From: Antitrichia curtipendula
Lineage: Eukaryota; Streptophyta; Bryopsida; Hypnales; Leucodontaceae
Length of the DNA stretch: 64,000 nt
Direction: 5' to 3'
Assembly: GCA_951230915.1 (NCBI GenBank)
Contig: OX579641.1
Span: 20,996,254-21,060,253, forward strand
The notes under the pieces are model-generated. The model ran no database searches, was not told where the DNA came from, and saw only the letters and a program-made list of their open reading frames with translations. Positions 22,031 through 33,122 of this stretch are shown here, in pieces (positions within the stretch are counted from its first letter, which is position 1; every line of letters begins with the position of its first letter). Both the position numbers and the translations under genes were made by a program.

Positions 22031-24093
22031 AATACATATAACGTGTTTTACCTTTTTACTCTCTCTCTCCAGCCTCCCACAATTGACAGAGTTTCATCAT
22101 TCCCTTCAATAACACTCCAACAACGCCGTCTTCTTCTTCCCCAACCTCACCAATTATTTGCCGTCTCGTCATCTCCGCCTTTGGGACTGCGTCGACTTGT
22201 TTGTGCTTGTCGGTGCTGCAGTTGTTGTTTGGAGGAGAACCAAATGGGAAGAAGCGGCGACGGTGATGAGTTTTGAGCAAATCTATTTTTAGAGGGCCGG
22301 ATTTGCTTTGCGTGGAGTATAGTTTAAGACATTAAAAGCAAGGCTTGACGATGGCGTTTTTCATGGTGCGGTATCTTTGCTTGGTTGCGTGCAGTGTTGC
22401 GGGATTGAATGGAATTATTAGTTTGCTGTAAGATTGTGGCAGAGGGACTAAATGTTATGGTTTGAGATCATGCGCGTTGTGTGCTTGAATTGGTCTGTCC
22501 GTTTTGGGGGAACTAAACCCTAAAGGTTGCAACGACAATTGCGACGCAAATTAGGGTTATGAATTTGATACCCGTAAATAGTTCCATGCCGAATGCTTTT
22601 AGTCGCATATCGAATGCTTGTGGTGGTGTGGAGAAGTGTTCCGCTGCGAATTATGGATTACGGTAAATCCTAATGGTTGAGATTAGGGAGCTCTGGTTTT
22701 TAATTTTTTAATTTTTCTGGGTTATTTGCCTCGTCGACTTTGCGTTTTTTGTGGTGTGAGTTGCTTCCCTTTCATTTCAACTCGAATCAGTTCATTTTGT
22801 TATCCTTGAAAGACTGCAAATTGGGTCTCTTTTTCTTCTTAGCAGTTTTTGAGTTATACGGAAGCTTTCTTTTGTTCAGTTTAATTCATTTTTGACCAGC
22901 ATGTGGAATGTTCTTCGCTGATTCTGGGATATGACATTTGACTCTATCTGAATTCTATTATATTCACAATATGATCATTTCAGAATTTTTTTCCGTTAAG
23001 GGTTATGGCGTGAACAGAAATGTTGACTGCAAGTTCTGAGCGTCGTCGTGCTTGCTGCAGTTGGCGTTTATTGAGGCCTGGTTTTGAGATTTCGAGGATG
23101 TTGCCCTGGGAGGTGATCTGTGTTCTGGAGATTTTACAACCAGAGCTTTGTTCATGAATTTTCGACCATCAGGTGCGTTACTCTGCACATGTCGTGTGAC
23201 GCAATTTGATTCTCAGCATGTACAGAAGAGATTTGTAAGTTCGGTATGTCGTTTCGTTCACTGATGTTTTTCTGCTAATTTGCTCACAGCTGCTCTAGAA
23301 TTTTGATAAAACTGGTCCGACTCTCTGTAAGAAGATTGTGACCTTGTGATAGGTTTGACCGGAGAGCAATAAGCTGTCGACAGAACTAATCATAGGCTTA
23401 TACTGTACAAGGTTTTGGGCCCTGGTTGAATACGTTCCCCGTCTCCTATAGAATTGTGCTCCTCGACGCTTCTCTGTACACTCTCCGATTCTTTGAGCAA
23501 GGTAGAGGATACTATTTACGCCACTTTCAGCATTTAAACTAATATGTAGGAGTGTACTTCATTGGGAGATCAGCTGTGGAGAGATCACTTTGGGTACAAG
23601 AACCAAATCTGTTGAGATCAAATTTGTATCGCTATGCAGGAATTTCTTTTGTAATTTCAAATACATCAGGTGAACCAATACAAGTGACAATGGACAACCC
23701 CATTTCCATTCAAAGATCAGTGGCGATCTGTGGCCATTTTCATAGGGGCCAAGTCATGCTTCCACCCTACTTGCCAATTGAAGGCCAAACTAGCGTAGTA
23801 AAAGTGATGAATTGCTGGTGATAACGGCGGTCAATCATTAGGAGACGGGATCAGGTCCCCTAACGGTTTTAGTATCCGCTACCTTATAACGCAGTTGGCG
23901 CAGTCAGTATTTGGAAGAGTGACAGACACTGTGCTGTAGAACTGAACTGATCGGTGATTAGAGGTTTCATGATTTCTCATCCAAATTCATAGTGCTAAAT
24001 ATTTTCTTCTCTTCATTAGGTTTGAGAAACTGACTCTGCTCACTCGTGAATCTGTAAGCAGGGACGTAGGAGAGCAGTTATCGTGTGGTCAAC
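22031..24093 (+). promoter_or_regulatory. probable promoter and 5' leader region of the DUF962 gene
   Basis: GC rises sharply from about 22060, starting with a CTCTCTCTCTCC tract followed by C/T-rich DNA typical of plant 5' leaders. An ACATATAACG TATA-like stretch lies just before (about 22034-22043). The region could hold one or more leader exons: plausible acceptors are the ATTTGCTCACAG end near 23290 and CTTCATTAG ending at 24019, just upstream of the coding ATG, and a plausible donor is ACG/GTAAAT near 22669. This is inference from composition and splice-like strings. The segment 23498-23880 inside it is a dispersed repeat listed separately. Confidence 0.35.
23498..23880 (+). repeat. dispersed repeat C, copy 1 (upstream of the DUF962 gene)
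   Basis: Aligns along its length, same orientation, with 39150-39535. Shared blocks include AAGGTAGAGGATACTATTT, the CATTTAAAC-AATATGTAG segment, ACCAAATCTGTT, CATTCAAAGATCAGTGGC, CCAAGTCATGCTT and GAGACGG-ATCAGGT-CCC-AAC. The open frame at 23552-23821 lies entirely inside it and is not conserved in the other copy, so it is not called as a gene. No terminal inverted repeats or target duplication were found. The type is unknown. Confidence 0.65.
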
Positions 24094-24432
24094 ATGCATT
24101 TCAGGAATTTTGAAGAGTTTTGGCCGTTCTATGTCAACCAACACTCAAAAGCATCTACACGGAGATGGCATTTCTGTGCAACCGGATGCGCAACCCTGTT
24201 TTTTATAGCCGCGATTGCGATCAAATGGTGGCTGTTGTTTTGTGCTCCTCTCTTTGGGTACGGGCTTGCCTGGTACAGCCACTTCTTCATCGAAGGAAAC
24301 ACGCCGGCCTCTTTCGGCCATCCAATCTGGTCCTTCATTTGCGACTATAAGATGTTCATCTTGATGCTGACTGGGCGGATGGATCGTGAAATAAAGCGGC
24401 TGGGGAAAAGGCCCATGCTTCAGGTTTCATAA
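24094..24432 (+). CDS. Mpo1-like / DUF962 membrane protein
   Basis: Single-exon ORF of 112 aa. Family members (yeast Mpo1) are ER membrane dioxygenases that shorten 2-hydroxy fatty acids by one carbon in phytosphingosine breakdown; function here is inferred from the family. The start MHFRNFEEFWPFYVNQHS is the usual N-terminus of the short plant form, and length is normal, so the gene looks complete. Four histidines in family-typical context are present: H17 and H26 (QHSKASTRRWHF), H63 (WYSHFFIEGN) and H76 (FGHPIWS). Two hydrophobic segments, about residues 33-60 and 78-93, fit membrane hairpins. The C-terminus ends REIKRLGKRP then a short tail. The ATG at 24094 is chosen over an in-frame GTG at 24085. 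It faces IFT54 tail to tail. Confidence 0.88.
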   Translation: MHFRNFEEFWPFYVNQHSKASTRRWHFCATGCATLFFIAAIAIKWWLLFCAPLFGYGLAWYSHFFIEGNTPASFGHPIWSFICDYKMFILMLTGRMDREIKRLGKRPMLQVS

Positions 24433-24899
24433 CCAATTTCTTGTCTATTGAAGATTTTTCTTACGCTTTTGTACATAAGTGGCATAGAATTCGCCAGTGT
24501 ACTCTTGTTTTATAACCTAGTTTGTTTCTTGCATCGCCACATGGTTAGGAGGAAGGTCTAGAGTCATACCCCATTCTCCCTTGCACTCTCAGAGAGTTGT
24601 AGATCTCCGAGATCTGAAAGTCCAAATTTAGTTGAGAGGAGAGGTCATGTAAGATGACCACTTTGGCCTTCCGGCCCTAGATTGGGTATCTAGTTTGTAG
24701 TGAACAATCAGATTCAGTCGTCAGAACCGGGATTTGTATTCTGTGTTATTCTGTAGAAAAGTGGTTCAGTACTGAGCCAACCTTGTATGTGTAACAAGAA
24801 GTCTGCATGCAGACTTCTCGACTGTGATATTGGTTTCCAGACGCATATCATTTATTCCTAGAATGCTCACTGATTAGGTGTTCCGTGGTTCATGATTGC

Positions 24900-24905
24900 A
24901 ATAAA
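24900..24905 (+). terminator. candidate polyadenylation signal of the DUF962 gene
   Basis: Canonical AATAAA about 470 bp after the stop codon. Position is plausible for a plant 3' UTR, but nothing else supports it. Confidence 0.3.
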
Positions 24906-26507
24906 GAGCGTCAGGGACTCTCTGCTTCCCGTGAGCGCTGCCAAGTTCTTATCCTATATATGTAGCCATGGGTGTGAAAAATTCTAACAGCTCTTGAATG
25001 TCTTGTTACTGTTGATGTAAGTGAGCCTATTTACTAATAGACAGCCTTTATGTCAGAAAATCCAGACGTTTTACACTTTGCCGATGGCAATGCTATTGAA
25101 GGCAGTTTCTAATGTAAACGTTGCCAATTGTAACTTGGCATGGTTTTCTAGAAAATCTTTTGGGGTGGATTCTCTACTCGTGCAGGTTTAGTATATCTTA
25201 CGAGATGTCCGTGTTTTGTTCGAGTGTTGGGGTTGATCCAGGAAGATGAATATATGTTTGGAAGGAGATACTTTGATACGAAGCAGGAAACTAGGGTTGT
25301 TTTACGGCGACAAGCTCAATGGGCACGCTGATACCTTTGTTTGTAGGTTGCTGGATGAGTTATGGAACTTGCACAACAGACGTGAGCGATTTTCCATTTG
25401 AGGCATATTCAGGATAAACCCTAAGTATGGTCTTTATCTTATCGTCCCTAAAATAGTATCAGTCAATCCAGAGTGCAATTGCTTCCAGTTGACTTAAGTT
25501 TATTGTCTCACTTGAAAAGGGGGTCAATACAATTTTGCATTTTAAATCTTCAACGAGCTTATCGAGTGCGATGTGATTTTCAGGGCAGGTGCGGGACGAA
25601 TGTTTGACCCCATTTAAGATTCAAAGCAATATCATTTTATCAGATCAATTGACACACTCTACCAACCTGAAGACTGCTCAGGTGATTGCAACTCTAATGA
25701 TATCACAAGTTTTGTCAGCTGAAAAAATTGAGGTTATAATTTTTGTTCTTTGTGAAAGCATCAATAGGAAGGAAGGAAATGTTCGCTTTCTACAAGTCCT
25801 AGTATGGACCAGTACAGTACCTGTATTCCACCTATTCATTTGTATATGCAAAGCCCTAGTCTACCACCAATCTTGGCTAGAATGACAGTCACCCAATTTT
25901 TTGCTGACGTTCCAAACTTGGAGGCCAACCAAACCGCCTTTGACCAAAGTAGTTGCGGATGTGCAGTGCGTGGGTGTGCGGAGCATATACAGCTGCATGT
26001 ATTGGAGTTGTGTAGGCCTGTTAACAAGAAGACTTACTCTAGACATTGTTAGGCATTACTTTCTTATACCTGTCTTTCATTAATTTTGTTTTATCATTAT
26101 ATTATTTTGTCCTCAAATTATTTATAGTACGAAGACTGATATCTACAGTATTCCTCGGCGGAGATGAAGCTTCACATGGTGATTGCCATTACGTCGGATG
26201 TCGAGACCACCTTCTGCAATAAAATTAAGACCTGAGACTTGGAGAATTGTTGAATACGAAGAATCGCTTGATGATGCTTGTAGAATAGCAGGTGCCAGAC
26301 CTCGCGATTCCAGCTCTTTGAATAGCTTTTCTTCTTTCTCTAAAGTACTAGTCTCCTCGTAAAGTTTTGGAACGTGATATTGAATTCAGCATCTTCTGCA
26401 GACCAGTAGCTCTGACACCCCCGTTATATGTCGCTAGATTGTGACGGACGGACGCACTCACTCTCTCGTTGACGAAGTTGGAGGTTTCAGCTTGGGTTTG
26501 AATTGTC
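24906..26507. other. region between convergent DUF962 and IFT54 genes
   Basis: No conserved protein block was found on either strand. It probably contains the IFT54 3' UTR at its right end. Overlapping open frames at 25589-26083 occur on both strands and look fortuitous. Confidence 0.4.
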
Positions 26508-29500
26508 TTATTTTAGCTGCCGAGTGGTCACCATGCGTAGTAAAGTCATGATGGTGTCGTCGTTTCTTAAAATCTGCACACGTACATTAGTGAAAGAGAC
26601 ATGGTTCAAAAGACACATTTACAAGCTCAAATTCTCAAAACTGAATGGCCAAGAGAAAAAGTCTGGATTTGCTGTGGCCCCAATTTGGAAATATCTCGCA
26701 TGAGGATAGAATAACAATGTGTAGTCTCCATCAGGGTGGATTGCAAAGTTTCAGAGATCATACCCAGAGTCTCAAAATTAGTGCTTGATAAAGTACTTGC
26801 CTGAGCTTTAGCTGAGGTTATCTTATGTTGATAATGGTGAACCTCCTCGTCCAGTTCAAGAATGCGGCCTGTCTCAGCTTGTAAAATCTCGTCCGTGATT
26901 CTGTCCCATTACGGTTTACAATCTCAAAATCTTAATGATGGTTATCTTGTGTGGTTAGTACCAGAGTGAGAATACCTGTGGCAGTTTAGGCATGTTTTCA
27001 GGAGATCTGAGTGGACTCAAGGGTTCCATTTAAAGTTAACAGGTATCACAAGCTCTATCAGACAAAGAATGCCTAGATGATGTAATAGAAAAATGATAGA
27101 CCATAATACCTCTTCTCTTCATCGAGACGAACGCTGTAAACGTCCCGCTCTTTGATCCAAAATTGGTGCTCTTTGTTCATGGCTTCCTCATCCTCCTGCC
27201 CACCTGTCATAAACCCCTTTCTTCATCTTGCACCAGCCCTCTTGTGAAAAATTGAAATTAATGATAAGAAATTACATATATGCTATGTTCTTCATTTGAA
27301 TTTGATTGCATACCTACTCTTTCCAGTATAGACACAGAATCAGAGTAGGATGAGGATGTGGTAAGAAGGAAAACCTGGAGGTAGTCCATGGCCTTCCCCA
27401 AGGGATTTGTGGCCTGACACAGAGACTGCACCATCACTCGTAGCTTCTGAACCTGGATAAATAAAGCAGAATAGCATTATCCCTCACTCATTATGACTTC
27501 AACAGAATCATAGAGAAAACCATAATACCAGCATGAAAACGTCCAACCAGAATATGCGGCTCACTGGAGCAGCATGGATAGATTTTGGAGGTACCTCCTC
27601 CCTGGTTTGGGCATCCTCGTGGGTTGTCTCGATGACACCTAATAGTATGTCCTGCTCGTCAACTGAATCATTATCGGCCCTTCCAACCTGAATACCAGCA
27701 GATCGATACTTGAGAACTCGTTTATCCACGATCTTAAACACAGCAGAATACCAATAGATATGATCTTTCGGAAGAGATGTGCGACTAACCAGACTCTCTC
27801 CATCTTCACTTGGTCCTGGAAAGCTTTGAGTGACTTTCTCAGACCCTAACGATGCAACCATGTTCTGACACCGCCACAAATTGGTTGTTGTAAGTTATTA
27901 CAAGGACCACGAAATAGTAAATTTTCGTGTCAATTTGGAGGATGTCATGTTCGGACATTTTCCTCATGCATCAGTTTTACTAGAGGGTATCAATGACATG
28001 TGATCCACTCTTCACGAGATATTTGCTGAAACATATAGGAATATGGCAGAACCTCTGAAGGTAAATATTGTTGGGCCGGGATCAAGGCAGGCAGAGAATC
28101 GGATTTATCTTCTTCTTCCAATTCTCGGTCAAGCAAAACGCTCGGCCGTCTTTCGCCGGAGATGTCCTTTTCAACCCCGCCCAGTCTGCAGTTGAAATCA
28201 CATATAAGGTAGTGTATATCAGGTGGCTCTCCCAACGGCTAAAAGGCTTTTGGTATAAAGACCTTCTACTCGCTCTAAATATTGTGCTCCGATCCGACTC
28301 TTTTCCGGAGAAGAATCCGTGCCTTCGCAACGTTTCTTCAGGAAATGATACGGGATGGCATACGCCCTTCCATTCCAAACCAATGAAAGGAATCTGACTT
28401 TAAAACTGACAAACGAAATATTTCCTTAGCCCTTAAACGACCATTCTTCCTAGTCTGGAACTCACAGAGATGAGTGCATGTCTGGCTGAGCTGTTGCAGA
28501 CTTCTTGGTCGAAGCCTGTCATGGAACACACTTCAAAAGCCAATCTTTCAGCCATCGAACTGTGGGAGTTTTAATTATTTTTAGCCCATAAAAGTATGCA
28601 CTAGAGGAGGCAAAACAAATCTAACTTGATATATTTCACAGTTGTATTAAACACCTTCGCAGCGGTCACAACACTGTTGTGAATCTTGGGTGGCCCTTTA
28701 CGTGCAGATTGAGGCCTAGCTGCAAAGGATGGAAATCCACCCAGTGTGTCCAAGCGAGCAGTCCACGCATTGAAGTTTGCCCTCCCATCTCCTCCTGCGG
28801 AACCTTTGCAATTAGCGACATTTCAAGCCAAGAATAATAACAACACTGAGTATGACTTCTACAAACTCTTAAACAAGTATACTAGATATTCTCATGCAAC
28901 GTTCCCTTCACTTGCTTTGAAAAAACGCACCAAACTGAGAAGTCGGTTGGTTCATACTGTGGGGTATTTAAGGTTAAGCCAACATGGAAATACCTACGGT
29001 CATGGGTCGAGCAGCTGACGACAAAGTTCCAGTTCGAGCTGTTGAAGGGGGCGCGTCCAACGAGTGCTGATGAGGTGTGTCGCAGTTCCTTATATTTGCA
29101 TCTGAGCTCCAATTCAAAGCAAAATCATGCCTGGTTCATGCTTCGCGAGAGAAACTTCGATGGCAAGAGATAGGATCGTCCATATTTCCAGGTATATTCA
29201 TAATTCAACAGGCCAAATCATGTTTCTCAATTACGAGAAGTGAATTACCAGAGACGGATTGCACAAGTGGTGGCCAAGCTTCCTCTGCCGTAGATACCGT
29301 AATCAACGACTCGACGGCTTCCTCTTCAACGAGCTTCTCGTTGGCCCTTCTACTCACACCCGTTGGTGTCACTGCCCCACTTGAGATAATCGTCAAGGGC
29401 TGCTGAGGGGAGGGTATGGATGCCGTATTTCCCTCATGATGAGGCTTTTGGAACTTTCTATCCATCTCGTTCATCCCCGTCTTCATCCGCACATCAACCA

Positions 29501-31195
29501 CAATCAGAGAGCATTTAGTACTTTCGATGTGTCGAGATAATGGATATTTGTATCGATTAGATACTAAGGACTTCGAATGAGGCAAGAGCAGAATCTTCAC
29601 TTTCGTACCTTCAAGTCCAGATTCTCGTTTGCTGAAGCTGGCTGTTGAGAGGAGATGCCCAACAGGCTAGCCGCTATGGTTTCCTCTGCATTACGATGTG
29701 CACTTGCTCCACCACCTTCCTTCATGCTAGGCAGCACGCATCCTGTTTTCATACCCATGCGCGGGAAATGAGAATCAAACTCTTGTTTCGGATTCTGCGC
29801 GCCTGGAGAGGTGAGTCATCTCATCCGATAATGAGACCCAGAATCACGTCCCAACCATTGTCAAATTAGCCATTCGTTTTTCCAAACAGTTACATTGAAC
29901 ATTCAAGATCACATTGGAGGATGGCTTTTGACGAAATCTGTGGATGGGATGATGGCAAGACCTGACAAAAGAAAGTACCGGTGAGCCCAATCCATTGTGC
30001 CTTGCTCGAGAGAGGGCATCTTCTCTCCTAATAGCACCCTACTCACGGCTCGTTGTCGGACTGGGCTATCTACTGTTGTCGCTGCTGCCAGCATCTGCAA
30101 AAGGCTCTGATGAGTTGTATCATGCAAATGCATCAAGAATGAAATAGTCGTTTATGATAGACAAAATACAACACCTCAGCACTACTTGGCCTGCTGCAGT
30201 AAATATGGAAACTACGAAATAGAGACGAATGCCCGGCGGCTTGCCTGAAGGAAAATGTTCGTTTGCTCTGGCTCCATTCCTGAAACTATCTGAAAAGCAC
30301 AATAACCAGGATAAATGGGAAGACAGACAATATCGATAACACAGAATACCACTTCATTCTGCGTGGTAAAGAAACGCACCTTTAGCGGCCGAGCAGGTAC
30401 ATGGGCATTCAGGGTGATGCCAACGCAGTTGATGATCTTGACCAAGTATGCAACTTTGCTGTCTTTATCCTACAATATCAGGTAGAAATCTTTTCAGAAA
30501 AAAAATTGAGCATTAGAAATGCAAGACAGTGAGGCAACACTGACTGCGTGGTTGATTTCGACTTTGCAGATCAAGATGCTCCAGGGCAGGCGCTCTATAG
30601 AACAAGCTGGTACACACAAGTGCCTGTCGAGCTCTTGAAACAATGATATTCCGAATACAAATCGATTAATTGCAGATTGCGGAGAGAAACATTGCCAATT
30701 GCTTTATGCTGATACCTTCATGTTTGATGATATCTGCTCTTCTGGACTAAATAGTCCTCCTGCAAATCCAGTTTGGCGGCAAACCTGCGTCCACATATCA
30801 CTCTTGCATTCAAAAGCTGTCCCAGTTAAGAGAAGTGCATACAGACAGTTCCTGAGAAATTCCTCTCTTAGCCTCGAAGCAACTCTAAAATTTCATAGAG
30901 CAACTCTAACCTTCCTCGTTCTTCGTTCCAAGGCCTCAAGCATTTAGCAGCACAAATTAGCTTCCATTGACAGAGCTCCCTCAAACAACGTGTTCATCAG
31001 GTGTTTGATCGTTTTTCAACATGAGCGAGAGTATGTTACCTCGGTGACTATGTCATGGAGGAAGCGAAAGGGAGGCTTCTTGAGGAGAGCTTCGGTAAGG
31101 CGTGGCCTCCGCACTATCGGAGTGTCTCCTTGCAATACCTTCTGCGTGGCTTCCCAGTACTCTAAAGCAGGCTGCCCTTGATACATTTTAGCCAT
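26508..31195 (-). CDS. IFT54: intraflagellar transport protein IFT54 (TRAF3IP1/MIP-T3 homologue)
   Basis: IFT-B subunit that links transport trains to microtubules in flagella. Hand-built 17-exon model, in frame, about 587 aa: 31195-31040, 30784-30716, 30469-30380, 30289-30245, 30094-29962, 29802-29609, 29480-29298, 29066-28994, 28794-28655, 28515-28466, 28185-28053, 27864-27790, 27687-27595, 27452-27375, 27195-27110, 26900-26801, 26573-26508. Residues 1-150 form the MIP-T3 N-terminal CH-like domain ([48 protein letters not shown]). A middle low-complexity part has [14 protein letters not shown] and [13 protein letters not shown]. From about 448 on is the C-terminal coiled coil ([52 protein letters not shown], stop TAA). 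Donors after 30245 and 26801 are GC, not GT. Exon 7 (start and end) and the end of exon 12 are least certain. The start could also be the second ATG, three codons on. Confidence 0.88.
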
Positions 31196-32100
31196 ACAGA
31201 TCTTCCTTCAAATTCTTCTTTAACGACAGTAAAAACGCATTGACAGAAGCCAGTGGCTCTATTTGTGCTGCGAAAAATACATTTTTCCGCAAGTTATTGC
31301 ACACCTAGTATCCCAAGAGCAGGCAATTTCGAAATTTCATGTTCAATTTGATGTCCAACAAAAACATCCTCGAATTCTTAAACTCTTTCGATGCTCATCG
31401 GGAGCAATAACAGACACGGTAGACCGAGAAGCGGAAGCGAAATTCGTCCACAAGTTTCTTCGGTTCACACTAAATTCGTCCACAAAAATTCTTCGAAATC
31501 ACACATTTTCCCCCGTCCTTAGGAACAACAGAAGCGCTGAAACGACAGCTGTGGCAGGATCTAGTACCGCAAGGGTCATCCATTTTGAAATTTCATGTCC
31601 AATAATACTCTTCAAAAACAGTCTCGATTTCTTGAACCATTCTATAGCTCATCGGGAGCATTACATTTGGTAGCAGAAGCGAAGTCCTACGAAACAACTT
31701 TCCTCTTTCCTTCCTTTGGAAAGACAGAACCTCTCCTTCCGGCAATGGCGGCCGTTGCAGCAGGACGGCAAGCCCTTATTACAGAGAACAAGGTCCTCGC
31801 TGTGTGAACTGATCGGTAGATCAAGTAAACCTTGCAAAAGACTGCACTATCTTTAGTATTTTGCAGCTGGGACCACGGACCAACACCGTTTGCCGTTGCG
31901 GTTGCAGTTGTGCTCCATGCACCAGGGCAGCCAATCTACCAAACGAAAGACTCCAGATCTTGGAACGAGAATCTAAAATGTTGATATGGCTAGGTTATTG
32001 AGGACCAACAAAGGGAACATAGGATGACCAGAGAACATGGGATGAATGAGCAACGGGTGCGGCGCGGGCCCAGCCCGTGAAACCAAGGGCGGAAAGCCCT
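31196..32100. promoter_or_regulatory. shared upstream region of divergent IFT54 and VDAC genes
   Basis: About 0.9 kb separates the IFT54 start codon from the likely VDAC leader, so both promoters must lie here. The open frames inside (31263-31807) are not conserved-looking. A direct duplication (31328-31440 and 31583-31690) is listed separately. At the VDAC side the leader contains GAACCCTAAC (about 32122-32131), close to the telo-box found in many plant housekeeping genes. No TATA box was identified with confidence. Confidence 0.5.
31328..31690 (+). repeat. diverged direct duplication inside the IFT54-VDAC promoter region
   Basis: Two copies about 255 bp apart (31328-31440 and 31583-31690). 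Shared blocks in order: GAAATTTCATGT-CAAT, CAAAAACA, TCGA-TTCTT-AA, GCTCATCGGGAGCA and GAAGCG-AAG. Copy similarity is moderate, so the duplication is old. The spacer repeats AATTCGTCCACAA twice (near 31441 and 31472). Confidence 0.6.
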
Positions 32101-32235
32101 CCAACGCAACTTCCAGCTACACCGAACCCTAACATCCGACACTCGTCGCTGCCCTTCCTATTTGGTTGCCTCGCCTCGTTCGAGCGCGCAACTCTTCTAC
32201 ACGTTGATTGCCGTGCTGATTGCGTGCTCCCGCAG

Positions 32236-33063
32236 GTAAGTCCTCCATAGCCAGTGCCGTCGCCTTTTCGCTATCTTTCTGCCGCTCTTCTCTTGTGCGT
32301 CCCTGCGGCTGTAGCGGATACATCCAGGTCTCGCGTACGTGTTTTCTCCGGCCGCCTTGGGGCTTGCGTCTTCTTCTCTTCGCTTGTTTTCACTCTTCTT
32401 TTTCTTCTTCCATTTTCATCGTTTTTTTCGATCCATTTTGTGCTAACGTGATCGCTCTCTATTGCCGCGGTTTATTCTTTCTTTTTTGTAGTACGAGATG
32501 CTATGGCCTGGTCGACTGTGTACCAGGTCGGGATATTTTTTGCACTGTCTCGTCTTTTTTGTTTGTCCTATTTATGTATATCGTCACGTGGTTTAGGTTC
32601 CTCTCGGTGGTGTGATCTTGATCGATTTGAGGTAAAATTTATCTTTAATGAGGGTTACGAGAGTAGCGGGGTTCTGTACCTTACATTAGTGGAGTTGTTG
32701 ATCACTGTGTATATAGGAGATTATCTCGTGCTTTCTTGACACATTAGGTAGGGTATTAGTTGTCATACCGCTACTTTCGAGCGATCTATTTGCATCATTG
32801 AGTGGTGGTCATCAGTATGGCTGGCACTCTATGTTGCGCTGCTGTTGTTTCCTAATGCGGATCGTATGCGTTTACATCATAATGATGCGCATGACTGCTG
32901 GTAACCTCACTGAGGATAATGAAAGATTCCGATGGCATGACTAAGATTTCCGAATATGTCAAGGTTATTAACAAAGACCTGAAATTGCACATCCGAGTTC
33001 GATTTTTTCGAGGTTCCTTCTGTTTGTATTTGCTTACTCACATTTCTATATCTTCCTCTGCAG
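32236..33063 (+). other. probable 5' UTR intron of the VDAC gene
   Basis: Donor CCCGCAG/GTAAGT at 32236 and acceptor TTCCTCTGCAG/CG ending at 33063 bracket a T-rich 828-bp stretch, leaving a 59-nt second leader exon before the coding ATG at 33123. Leader introns are common in plant housekeeping genes. This one is inferred from splice consensus and composition only. Confidence 0.5.
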
Positions 33064-33122
33064 CGAAAGGTTTGCCGATTTGCTTTCTTCCTCGGTTCAA
33101 GAGGTTGATAAAGCGGGTCACC

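Noticed and set aside
22043..22280. Opposed open frames on both strands at the GC-rich step
   Set aside because: C/T-rich leader-like DNA often stays open by chance. No conserved protein block, and both strands are open at once.
23552..23821. 89-residue open frame upstream of the DUF962 gene
   Set aside because: It lies inside dispersed repeat C. The matching segment at 39150-39535 has stops and frame changes, so the frame is not conserved.
28068..28397. Plus-strand open frames opposite IFT54 exons (28068-28397, 28746-29018, 29077-29406)
   Set aside because: They are antisense shadows of IFT54 exons with no family resemblance of their own.
32220..32615. 131-residue plus-strand open frame before VDAC
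   Set aside because: It spans the donor of the inferred leader intron and is a T-rich intron sequence giving a Leu/Phe/Ser-rich translation.
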